From assembly GCA_017459895.1 (NCBI GenBank), contig JAFUCA010000001.1:31619-95618 (forward strand): a stretch of 64,000 nt of DNA. The letters run 5' to 3'. Each line of letters opens with the position of its first letter. Within the stretch, counting starts at the first letter, position 1. Source of the stretch: Bacillota bacterium. GTDB lineage: Bacteria > Bacillota > Clostridia > Peptostreptococcales > Anaerovoracaceae. The notes beneath the pieces are model-generated. The model did no database searches and was not told the origin of the DNA. It worked only from the letters and a program-made list of their open reading frames with translations. Shown one piece after another: positions 1-7,549 of the stretch. The translations under genes were made by a program, and so were the position numbers.

Positions 1-400
1 AGACCGGGCAGAGCGTACGCTCTGCCCGTGATCATATCTTTGCGCTGCACTCGACGAGTACATGCCTTTAGCGGAACCGGGCACTGTCATGCGCCCTGCA
101 TAGTCCGTTCATACTGAAAAAGTGATGCGGTTATGAACCGATATTCAGTACAATCTGGGAAGATGTCGGATTTCATTGCGCGATACTGTAATAATGACCA
201 TATGAGAGAGGTTTGATCAGTGGAATGGTCAGAATCCACTGATCAGAACGAGACATAGGGGATCAGATTACAGTAATACGCTGATTTGCCCCCTCAAGAT
301 CAAGGCGGATACTGATCAGAAGCCCTGGTGGATGCGAAAACTACAGTAGCCGGGAGTTCGGTAAAGCGGTGGATACTGTTTGAAACCATGGAGGAGAACA
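1..400. other. Non-coding stretch with two palindromes
   Basis: No convincing gene is seen. Positions 6-27 form a perfect palindrome built on GGGCAGAGC/GCTCTGCCC without a following T-run, so it could be the end of an upstream gene or an operator. Positions 214-245 form a hairpin with 11-bp arms TGATCAGTGGA and TCCACTGATCA around a 10-nt loop, and further GATCAG words follow. This resembles the hairpin islands elsewhere in the window but has no clear tandem units. Confidence 0.5.
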
Positions 401-1324
401 ATGAGAGACCTGAAGGATAGATGCCGGCTGGCGCTGGTCCAGGCGGAACCGGTGATGTTTGATAAGGATGCCTGCCTGCGGAAGGCGTTGGAGCTGATCC
501 GGGAAGCAGCCGGCGCGGATCTGATCGTATTTCCGGAGCTGTTCATCCCGGGATATCCCATCGGGATGAACTTCGGCTTCAGCATGGGCAAGCGGACAGA
601 GCCGGGGCGTACCGACTGGAAACGGTATTATGATGCATCGCTCCTGGCGGACGGACCGGAACTGAAAGCATTGGCACAGGCGGCGCAGGAAGTGAAGGCC
701 TATATCAGCATAGGATTCTCAGAGAGGGATGCATCGACCGGCACCTTGTATAACAGCAATGCGATCCTTTCGCCGCAGGGAGAGATCAGCATCCACCGCA
801 AACTGAAGCCCACCGGCAGTGAGCGCATGGTCTGGGGCGATGCGAACCGGGATTACTTCCCGGTGATGGAAACGCCCTGGGGACCGATGGGAAACCTGAT
901 CTGCTGGGAAAGCTATATGCCGCTGGCGCGGGTCGCCCTCTACCAGAAGGGGATTACGATCTATATATCGCCTAATACCAATGATAACCCGGAGTGGCAG
1001 GCGACCATTCAGCATATTGCCATCGAAGGAAAGTGCTTTTTCATCAACAGTGATATGATCGTCCACCGCGGCTCCTATCCCGCGGACCTGGCCAATCCGG
1101 AAGATCTGCGGGATCTGCCGGCGGATCCGGATGCGCTGCTGTGCCGCGGCGGCAGCTGTGTCATCGATCCCTACGGACACTATGTGACCGAACCGGTCTG
1201 GGATAAGGAAACAATCATCTACGCAGACCTTGATATGCAGCTCGCGGTATCCTGCCGGATGGAACACGATGCCGTCGGACACTACAGCCGGCCGGATGTA
1301 CTGGAATTGCTTGTACATGAGTAA
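401..1324 (+). CDS. Nitrilase / carbon-nitrogen hydrolase (aliphatic nitrilase type)
   Basis: Predicted cytosolic enzyme that hydrolyses nitriles (or a related C-N bond) to acid and ammonia. About 307 aa, normal for nitrilases. The catalytic triad is visible: Glu46 in FPELF, Lys134 in HRKLKPT and Cys168 in ICWESY. The Trp-Glu after the cysteine points to the true nitrilase branch rather than the amidase branches. The ATG at 401 is preferred because GGAGGAG lies just upstream; a longer reading from a TTG at 380 has no comparable ribosome site. It stands alone, with a non-coding region before it and a convergent gene after it. The substrate cannot be told from sequence. Confidence 0.85.
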   Translation: MRDLKDRCRLALVQAEPVMFDKDACLRKALELIREAAGADLIVFPELFIPGYPIGMNFGFSMGKRTEPGRTDWKRYYDASLLADGPELKALAQAAQEVKAYISIGFSERDASTGTLYNSNAILSPQGEISIHRKLKPTGSERMVWGDANRDYFPVMETPWGPMGNLICWESYMPLARVALYQKGITIYISPNTNDNPEWQATIQHIAIEGKCFFINSDMIVHRGSYPADLANPEDLRDLPADPDALLCRGGSCVIDPYGHYVTEPVWDKETIIYADLDMQLAVSCRMEHDAVGHYSRPDVLELLVHE

Positions 1325-1360
1325 ACGGAGCGCGCTTGGGAGTAAAAAAGGCCCGGCGTC

Positions 1361-2152
1361 TTAAAAACTCTCCGCAGAGTAATACGTGGATCCGTCGATC
1401 TGGATTCCGTACAGGTCCTGAGCCACGGAATCCCGGAGAATGACCGCCACCGACAGGTCTTCCAGGCCGGCGTCCAACAGGCTGTCGTAAATGGTGCTGT
1501 AGGCGTCTTCCCAGTAAGAAAGAACTTCGCCGGAATCCTCCGTGTCCGGGTCAAACGCGGCGCGGATGATCACCCGGTTTTCCTGGCTTGTGATCTCCCA
1601 GCTTCCGGGAACATCCGCAAGCAGATCCGGAGAGGTCTCAAGCCACTGCTGCAGGGCGTCCGTATCCACATCATCTTCGTCGGGAGCGTAGGTGTAATCC
1701 TGAATGAATTCCAGGACATCCGCATCGCCGGAGGTTTCATCGATTCCGTAGTCACTGGCAGCGGACCAATCGGCATCGGAATCCCAGTCATCGTCGCTGC
1801 TGATCACAAGAGCAGGCAGGAGAAAGCTCAGGAAGATCAAAGCCCCCAGCAGAAGGAACACAGATGATCCGCGAAGGGTTTTCGGATTGCGGCCTTCCCG
1901 AAGGGGTGCCGGATCCGCCGCGGCTACCGGACCCGCGGATTTTGCAACAGCATCAGGGCCCGCGGATTTCGCCGCGGCGCGCTTACCGGATCGTCTGTCA
2001 GCGCGCTTGCCGGTCCGTCTGCCGGCCGGCTTCACGGCATCCCGCAGGCTGCGCCGGCTGTCTGCACTGCGGCCGCCTGAAGCTGTATCATAACCGCCGG
2101 CGGCTTTTCTCGCTGCCAGTTCCTGCTGCATGCTGGTGTATTGTTTTTTCAT
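1361..2152 (-). CDS. Single-pass membrane protein with charged N-terminal tail, unknown function
   Basis: 263 aa. Residues 1-90 are a basic, Ala/Gly/Lys/Arg-rich low-complexity tail, probably cytoplasmic. Residues 93-115 form one hydrophobic helix. The remainder is an acidic exported domain (many Asp/Glu, about 145 aa) with no motif I recognise. A GGCAGG-type ribosome site precedes the ATG at 2152. It is convergent with the nitrilase and divergent from the serine acetyltransferase. A cell-envelope role is plausible but unproven. Confidence 0.6.
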   Translation of the reverse strand: MKKQYTSMQQELAARKAAGGYDTASGGRSADSRRSLRDAVKPAGRRTGKRADRRSGKRAAAKSAGPDAVAKSAGPVAAADPAPLREGRNPKTLRGSSVFLLLGALIFLSFLLPALVISSDDDWDSDADWSAASDYGIDETSGDADVLEFIQDYTYAPDEDDVDTDALQQWLETSPDLLADVPGSWEITSQENRVIIRAAFDPDTEDSGEVLSYWEDAYSTIYDSLLDAGLEDLSVAVILRDSVAQDLYGIQIDGSTYYSAESF

Positions 2153-2343
2153 GATTGCCTGCCTTTCTGAGCCCGTTCGCCTGCCTATATGATATCACAG
2201 AAACGGACGCGCCAGCCTTTGCATAGAAAAAATTTCGGGAAATCGGCCGCTGCTTCACCCTTTGACGCTGTTCTGTGCTAAAATGGACGTGTTCGGTGCA
2301 GTTAGCGCCGGGCAGAGTTTGAGGACTAAGGAAGGGATATATA

Positions 2344-3318
2344 ATGGTAATGGACGAGAAAAAACTGAGAAGCGAGGTCGATGAGATCGTAGAGCTGGTG
2401 CTGCAGGATTATGACCAAGGCAGAGACATCGATAATATGGACGTGTTCAACCTGCCGGATCGGGATGAGGTCATCGCCATCGTGGTGAAGCTGCTGCAGG
2501 TGCTGTTCCCCGGATACTACCGGGACAAGGGCTATAAGTTTTATAATATGTACAGCAAGCTGAACCTGCAGCTGGAGGACATCATGTACTATTTGTCCCG
2601 ACAGATCGCGCTGGCGCTGGCTTTTGACGGCAAGTACGGAACGCTGAAGGAGGCCGATCTGGATGAGGAGGCGCAGAAGATCGCCATCGAGTTTTTCCGC
2701 CGCATCCCGGCTATCCGCGCGAAGATCAATACGGATATTCAGGCAACCTACGACGGTGACCCGGCGGCGTTCAATAAGGAAGAGATCGTGCTCAGCTACC
2801 CGGGACTGCTGGCCAGCACCATCTACCGGGTGGCCCACGAGCTGCACCTGCTGGGCGTGCGGATCCTGCCCCGGATGATGTCCGAATATGCCCACAGCAT
2901 CACCGGCATTGACATCCACCCCGCGGCCCGCATCGGCGAGTACTTCTTCATGGACCACGGCACCGGCATCGTGATCGGATCCACCTCCATCATCGGGGAG
3001 CACGTGAAGCTTTATCAGGGCGTCACCATCGGCGCGCTGTCCACCCGGGGCGGACATGCCCTGCACGGGACACGGCGGCACCCGACCCTGGAGGATAACG
3101 TCACCATCTACTCCGGTGCCTCCATTCTGGGCGGGGAGACCGTCATCGGCGAGGGTTCCATCATCGGCGGCAACGCATTCATCACGGCATCTGTTCCGCC
3201 GGGGGCCCGGGTCAGCGTTGCCAACCTGGACATGAACATCGAGGGAAGCGCGGCCTGCGAGGTTTGCGACAAGAAGGAGAACACCGGCCAGAGCGACGTG
3301 TGGTGCTATACGATCTAA
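2344..3318 (+). CDS. epsC: Serine O-acetyltransferase (EpsC/CysE type)
   Basis: Transfers acetyl from acetyl-CoA to L-serine, giving O-acetylserine for cysteine synthesis in the cytosol. 324 aa. A helical N-terminal domain of about 180 residues is followed by a left-handed beta-helix of hexapeptide repeats; key stretches are DIHPAARIG, DHGTGIVIG, YQGVTIGA and GGNAFITASVP. The long N-terminal domain fits the EpsC/NifP group found in anaerobes rather than the shorter E. coli CysE. Start at 2344 after GGAAGGG. A factor-independent terminator follows directly. No cysteine synthase lies beside it. Confidence 0.88.
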   Translation: MVMDEKKLRSEVDEIVELVLQDYDQGRDIDNMDVFNLPDRDEVIAIVVKLLQVLFPGYYRDKGYKFYNMYSKLNLQLEDIMYYLSRQIALALAFDGKYGTLKEADLDEEAQKIAIEFFRRIPAIRAKINTDIQATYDGDPAAFNKEEIVLSYPGLLASTIYRVAHELHLLGVRILPRMMSEYAHSITGIDIHPAARIGEYFFMDHGTGIVIGSTSIIGEHVKLYQGVTIGALSTRGGHALHGTRRHPTLEDNVTIYSGASILGGETVIGEGSIIGGNAFITASVPPGARVSVANLDMNIEGSAACEVCDKKENTGQSDVWCYTI

Positions 3319-3336
3319 GCCAAACGGGATTTAACA

Positions 3337-3363
3337 GCCTTTGCATTCGCGAAGGCTTTTTTT
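3337..3363 (+). terminator. Rho-independent terminator after epsC
   Basis: GCCTT and AAGGC arms close a small loop and are followed by seven T residues. The left arm overlaps a copy of the dispersed 10-mer CAGCCTTTGC (3335-3344). Confidence 0.75.
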
Positions 3364-4330
3364 AATGGCGCAGGTTCGGCAGGACGATTCCGCCCAGGAT
3401 CAGCGCGGCGCCGGCGATGCCGGCAAGGCCCAGGTTTTCTCCCAGGAGCAGCCACCCCAGGACGGCGGTGGTCAGCGGGTTGAGGGCGCAGATGATGCCG
3501 GTTGTCTCGGAGGACAGGGGTTTCTGAGCAACCGGCTGCATGGTGAATCCAAAGGCTGTGCAGAGCACGGCGAGGGCAACCAGCGACAGCCACTGCCCGC
3601 CGGTCTGGGGCAGGTGAGGCGTTTCGAAGATAAAGGAAGTGATCAGACCCATAGCGCCCATGAAGCCGACGTAGAGAATGCCGAGGCTCATGGGTTCGTA
3701 TTTTTTGGAAAGGCGGTCGGTGATGATGATGGCAGCCGCGTACATCAGGGCGGCGACCATGCAGAGGATCTCTCCAAGGCCGATCCCGGCAAGAGCTCCG
3801 GCTCCGGTGGTTCCGCCTGCCGCTGCAGTTCCGGCTGCGTCCGCTACTGCGTCTGCCGCCGCGGCGTCCGTATCCCCGCTGCGCAGCACGATCAGCCCGA
3901 TGCCGATGAAGGTGATGAGAGTACTTGCGGCGATGACCGGCCTGGGAAGCCGGCGCAGCAGGAATGCTTCGAGGACGGGCACGATGACGATGGCGCTGTT
4001 TTCCAGAAAAGAGCAGGTGGAGGCAGTGGTGTACTGCAGGCCGATCAGCTCCGCCGCCATGCAGACGAAGTAGGTTCCGCCCAGCAGCAGCGCTGCGCCC
4101 AGGATGCCCGGGTCCCGGCGGATGCTCATGCAGACCTTGCCAAAGAAAAGCACGAACAGGATCAGGAAGGCCAGCAGGAACCGAAGCCCCAGCAGGCACA
4201 GCGGCTCCATACTGCCCAGCAGCTGCTTGGACATCAGAAACGACGAGCCCCGGGCGATGGTCAGAGCTGCCATCAGCAGGCACCCGGCCTGAGCCGACAG
4301 ATGAAATTGATTCTCACGGATGTGCAGCAT
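3362..4330 (-). CDS. EamA/DMT-family permease (drug/metabolite exporter)
   Basis: 322 aa integral membrane protein with about ten predicted transmembrane helices arranged as two EamA repeats. Typical features are the start of helix 1 with ARGSSFL, the LLGLRFLLAF stretch and the C-terminal LNPLTTAVLGWLLLGE signature. An Ala/Gly/Thr/Asp-rich low-complexity loop of about 30 residues separates the halves, longer than usual. Divergent from the LysR-type gene across a 110-bp spacer holding an inverted repeat, so it is the likely target of that regulator. Exported substrate unknown; amino acids or related metabolites are common for the family. Confidence 0.82.
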   Translation of the reverse strand: MLHIRENQFHLSAQAGCLLMAALTIARGSSFLMSKQLLGSMEPLCLLGLRFLLAFLILFVLFFGKVCMSIRRDPGILGAALLLGGTYFVCMAAELIGLQYTTASTCSFLENSAIVIVPVLEAFLLRRLPRPVIAASTLITFIGIGLIVLRSGDTDAAAADAVADAAGTAAAGGTTGAGALAGIGLGEILCMVAALMYAAAIIITDRLSKKYEPMSLGILYVGFMGAMGLITSFIFETPHLPQTGGQWLSLVALAVLCTAFGFTMQPVAQKPLSSETTGIICALNPLTTAVLGWLLLGENLGLAGIAGAALILGGIVLPNLRH

Positions 4331-4440
4331 CGCGCTCCTCCTTTGGTGTTCTTGACAACATTATATGCTTTCGTTAATATTGAGTAAAACGAAAGTAAAT
4401 CAATAATATATTGACGAAAACGCAATAAAGGAGGAAGGCT
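4331..4440. promoter_or_regulatory. Divergent EamA/LysR control region
   Basis: The AT-rich spacer contains an inverted repeat CTTTCGTT-N12-AACGAAAG near 4371-4398, a plausible LysR-type binding site. AGGAGG-type ribosome sites lie next to both starts (GGAGGAG before the exporter on the minus strand and AAAGGAGG before the regulator). The operator call is inference from position and symmetry. Confidence 0.6.
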
Positions 4441-5397
4441 ATGGATACGGAACGCTGCCGCGTATTGCTGCAGGCGATCGAAGAGGGCAGCCTGACCGCC
4501 GCCGCGCAAAGGCTGGGGTACACGCCCTCGGGCATCAGCAGGATGATGGCGGCTCTGGAAGAAGAAACCGGATTCCCCCTGCTGGTGCGAAGCCGCAGCG
4601 GGATCACGCCCACCGAGGAATGCCGGCAGCTGCTGCCGGTCATGGAGGAACTGGTCCGCTGCGCGGACCGCTATCATCAGCTGTCCGGTGAGATCGCGGG
4701 GCTGTCCCGGGGAACGATCCGGATCGGGACGTCCTACTACGCCTACTATGATTGGTTCGCCCGTCTCATCGCAGGGTTCGAGCGCGCCTATCCGCAGATC
4801 ACGGTAGAGATCGTCGAGGGCACCAGCACGGAGCTGATTCAGATGATGGAGGAGCGCCGGGCGGACCTGTGTATCATCAGCAAGCGGAAGGGCGCCTTCG
4901 ACTGGCTGCCGCTGAAGGAGGACCAGCTGCTGGCCTGCCTGCCGAAGGGGCATCCGCTGGCCCAGGCAGGGGGACCGAAGGATGGCGGGGGAAGCGGCAG
5001 CAGCAGAAGGGCTGAAGGAAGCCCTGGGGGAAGCGGCCGTAGGGACAGATCCGGGGGAAGCGGCAGCTTCCCTGTGACAGCCTTTGCAGAAGAGGACTTC
5101 ATCGAACTCTACCCGGGAAAGGAGACGGACAACTCCCGGATGTTCGCCGCCGCCCGCATCGCGCCCCGGGTGAAGTTCTCCACCTCCGACAACTACGCCG
5201 CCTATGCCATGGTGGCGGCAGGCCTTGGGATCACCTGCACCAACGCCATCATCGCCGAAGCCTTCACGGAAGGCGTGGTCTACCTGCCTCTGGACCCGCC
5301 CTGGCCGGTGGAGATCGGCATCGCCCAGCCCCCGGCCCGGGAAATGTCCCCCGCCGCCCGCCGCTTCGCCGAATACGCGAAAGACCGGTTTCGGTAG
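4441..5397 (+). CDS. LysR-family transcriptional regulator
   Basis: 318 aa. The winged helix-turn-helix occupies residues 1-60, with AAAQRLGYTPSGISRMMAAL as recognition region, followed by a LysR-substrate effector domain with two alpha/beta lobes. Residues about 176-215 are a Gly/Ser/Arg-rich insertion absent from typical family members, probably a surface loop. Divergent from the EamA exporter, which it likely controls in response to an unknown ligand. Start at 4441 after GGAGG. Confidence 0.87.
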   Translation: MDTERCRVLLQAIEEGSLTAAAQRLGYTPSGISRMMAALEEETGFPLLVRSRSGITPTEECRQLLPVMEELVRCADRYHQLSGEIAGLSRGTIRIGTSYYAYYDWFARLIAGFERAYPQITVEIVEGTSTELIQMMEERRADLCIISKRKGAFDWLPLKEDQLLACLPKGHPLAQAGGPKDGGGSGSSRRAEGSPGGSGRRDRSGGSGSFPVTAFAEEDFIELYPGKETDNSRMFAAARIAPRVKFSTSDNYAAYAMVAAGLGITCTNAIIAEAFTEGVVYLPLDPPWPVEIGIAQPPAREMSPAARRFAEYAKDRFR

Positions 5398-5820
5398 GAA
5401 GAGTCAGTCGGTCCGGTTCTGCCGCCTATAGCTTTGATTGTTTTGCCGAATTTCTGCGATGGATTCACATATCCACGGTTCTTCGCGGAAATGTCTTTTT
5501 CTGATGAGCTCCTGATCGTCTTTTCTGCGAAAGTCGATAATATCTGCATTTTTTCGCGGAAAGAAATAATTGCTCCACGATCGTTTTCTGCGAAGAACCT
5601 CATCGTATACGAATCCTTCGCAGAAACGCGTCTTTGATCTTGGAGGTGAGTGAATTTTTTCTGCGAAGAATGAGGTGTTCGTGGGCAGGTTCGCAGAAAT
5701 GAAACGAATCAGAAATGATGCAAAACTTCTTTTCTCCGAACAATGACAATAAAGTATGTGATTTCGCGGAAAACGTCGGCGAATTCACTGTGCAGACGGA
5801 TCCGGTGAGAATCGGAAGGG
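5398..5820. repeat. Hairpin-repeat island, TTTCTGCGAA family (five units)
   Basis: Non-coding region with five inverted-arm units: about 5451-5491, 5522-5562, 5585-5626, 5658-5699 and 5731-5772. Each begins TTTCTGCGAA (or a close variant), ends TTCGC(A/G)GAAA and is 41 or 42 bp long. The roughly 21-nt centres differ from unit to unit, and gaps between units are 22-31 bp. No open reading frame here looks real. Function unknown. Confidence 0.8.
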
Positions 5821-5828
5821 GACTCCGG

Positions 5829-5857
5829 TTGTCTGCGCCGCGCTCTTGTGTTATACT
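5829..5857 (+). promoter_or_regulatory. σA-type promoter for the FTR-like gene
   Basis: TTGTCT at 5829-5834, a 17-bp spacer and TATACT at 5852-5857, 53 bp ahead of the chosen start codon. Confidence 0.6.
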
Positions 5858-5910
5858 CACAGCAAGATGCCGGAAAGGATCCGGCATGGAGAAAGGATCA
5901 GGTGATTCAT

Positions 5911-6108
5911 ATGAAGATTACATTTAACAAGGACGAGAAGATCGTGGCGGCGATCCGCGAGGGTCTGAAGAAGAAGGACGGTTATTGTCCCTGTCGGCTG
6001 CAGAAGATCGACGAGAACATCTGCATGTGTCAGGAGTTCCGGGATCAGATCGCGGACCCCGATTTCGAAGGATACTGCCACTGCCGGCTGTATTACAAGG
6101 AGAAATAG
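5911..6108 (+). CDS. Ferredoxin-thioredoxin reductase catalytic-subunit-like protein
   Basis: 65 aa. The cysteine pattern CPC ... CMC ... CHC matches the catalytic beta subunit of ferredoxin:thioredoxin reductase, which holds a [4Fe-4S] cluster beside a redox-active disulfide. The protein is shorter than plant-type subunits and stands without a variable subunit or thioredoxin nearby, so its electron donor and partner are unknown. The ATG at 5911 follows an AAGGATCAGGTG region; a longer reading from 5848 would begin inside the promoter. Confidence 0.75.
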   Translation: MKITFNKDEKIVAAIREGLKKKDGYCPCRLQKIDENICMCQEFRDQIADPDFEGYCHCRLYYKEK

Positions 6109-6124
6109 GACGAGGCCGGCGGGT

Positions 6125-7036
6125 TCATGCATACAGATTCGGCAGGAGCATCCGGCGCAGGAGCGCATGCAGGGATTTCTCCGTCAGCAGATCATATTCA
6201 AAAGACCAGGTGATCTCGGAATGTTTCACAGGACGCCCGGACAGTTCGTAAACGGTGAAGTTATGATAATCATTGAGCCGTTTCAGCGAATTGTCCGGGT
6301 AATCTTTTATGTGCATGGCTCCCAGGTGTTCGTGGATCGTGATGCCTCCGCACAGGTTCGGAACCTTGAAATCGGCGAAGTAAGTGCTGCGAAAGGGCTG
6401 ATCTCCGTATTCGGTATGAATCTCGACCAGGTCATCCGAACGAAAGGGCAGCCCCACCGATTCCAGGAAGCTGCCCAGATTGGCTTCGGACAGGGACCGC
6501 ACCGGAACGCCGTGATTCGTACTGTATTTCAGGGATTCCTTGTAGAAAGGATTCGGAGAATACGGGCGGTCGATCCATTCGTTCTGCTCTTTTGTGAACA
6601 GGATGCGGCTCAGGTCCAGGCCCGCTTCTGAATAACGGGCAAACTTCGAGCGGATCCGGTTTTCGTATTGGGCATGCAGGAAGGAATCCAGCGCCGTTCG
6701 GAGCCTTCCGGAATTGCGCTCGATCAGCGCGATGCGCTTCTGCAGATAGTCCCGGCGCGCAAGGGCATGAACGCGTTCCAGGTCTTCCGAGATGTTCTTT
6801 TCCTGAGAAGCGTTCTCCGGCCTGGCGTAATAGTAGCAGCGCGTTCCCTTTCTGTGGATGTGCAGCCTCGCCGCCTCCAGCAGCGCGAGCTCCTGTTTCA
6901 TGGCCGAGAGCTCGTTCGCATCATTCTTCAGCGCATCCCGCAAAAGCTGGGAACCGGTCCTGAGAAATTCCAGCTGCAACAGCCCGGAGGGCTGAACGAT
7001 CGTGTCTCTGGCTGTGCGAATCGTGGGTGAAGTCAT
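6125..7036 (-). CDS. Hypothetical protein with PD-(D/E)XK-nuclease-like C-terminus
   Basis: 303 aa. Residues about 25-135 are charged and helical, probably coiled coil. The C-terminal half has a pattern seen in many uncharacterised PD-(D/E)XK-fold proteins: an Asp-Phe-Lys (ADFKV) followed after about ten residues by EHLG. Glu and Lys in these strands could form the metal site. GGAACC lies ahead of the ATG. Upstream (7037-7549) is a hairpin-repeat region. The nuclease assignment is a fold-level inference; no target is known. Confidence 0.5.
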   Translation of the reverse strand: MTSPTIRTARDTIVQPSGLLQLEFLRTGSQLLRDALKNDANELSAMKQELALLEAARLHIHRKGTRCYYYARPENASQEKNISEDLERVHALARRDYLQKRIALIERNSGRLRTALDSFLHAQYENRIRSKFARYSEAGLDLSRILFTKEQNEWIDRPYSPNPFYKESLKYSTNHGVPVRSLSEANLGSFLESVGLPFRSDDLVEIHTEYGDQPFRSTYFADFKVPNLCGGITIHEHLGAMHIKDYPDNSLKRLNDYHNFTVYELSGRPVKHSEITWSFEYDLLTEKSLHALLRRMLLPNLYA

Positions 7037-7186
7037 TTCGGGTTCCTTTCTTTTTTAAAATGGTTTGGCGTAGATTTCTTGTTGTACGGTCGAGTGTTAT
7101 TATACCATAATATTCCATGGAAATAAATAGAAATATTGTTATTTTATGAAAAGCTAGAGGCGGCTTTGATCGTCCATCCGGCGAAC

Positions 7187-7426
7187 TTCCCACGAAAGGC
7201 GGAATCTGCTCGGTTGTGGGAAAAAAGTCTCATAAACGAGCAGACCTGACCTTTCGTGAGACGATTCATAGGGAGCCTTCCCAAAAGTGAAGCACATTGG
7301 ACATTCCGTGGGAAAAAGCAGGCCGGGATCGTGCTGTGATCGCATTTGCGGTTTCACGAAAAGCAGGATTTGCTCGGTTGTGGGAAGAAAGTCTCATATA
7401 TGAGCAAATCAGGAGATTCGTGAGAC
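7187..7426. repeat. Hairpin-repeat island, two copies of a 72-bp element plus a half element
   Basis: Copies at about 7191-7262 and 7355-7426 align without gaps. Each splits into two 36-bp parts separated by 4 bp: a TTCCCAC...GTGGGAA part and a GTCTCA...TGAGAC part. A 37-bp part with TTCCCA/TGGGAA arms lies between them (7278-7314). Inner stems pair in both copies with a compensated change: TCTGCTC/GAGCAGA in the first, TTTGCTC/GAGCAAA in the second. The surrounding 7037-7549 shows no gene. Confidence 0.75.
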
Positions 7427-7549
7427 TCGACGATGTGAAGCATGTGACTGTGGTTCAAACTATATTAGATTGAACTCATTGTAAGCGCTGTGTTAGAATA
7501 TATAAACAAGTATCAGAAAAATCAACGACCAAGGTGAGGAGGAGAAGGA

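Noticed and set aside
2260-2285. Promoter TTGACG...TAAAAT before epsC
   Set aside because: The spacer is only 11 bp, too short for σA; no better promoter was found.
5451-5772. CRISPR array
   Set aside because: Repeats are short inverted arms in alternating orientation, not direct repeats of 25-35 bp, and no cas genes are in the window.
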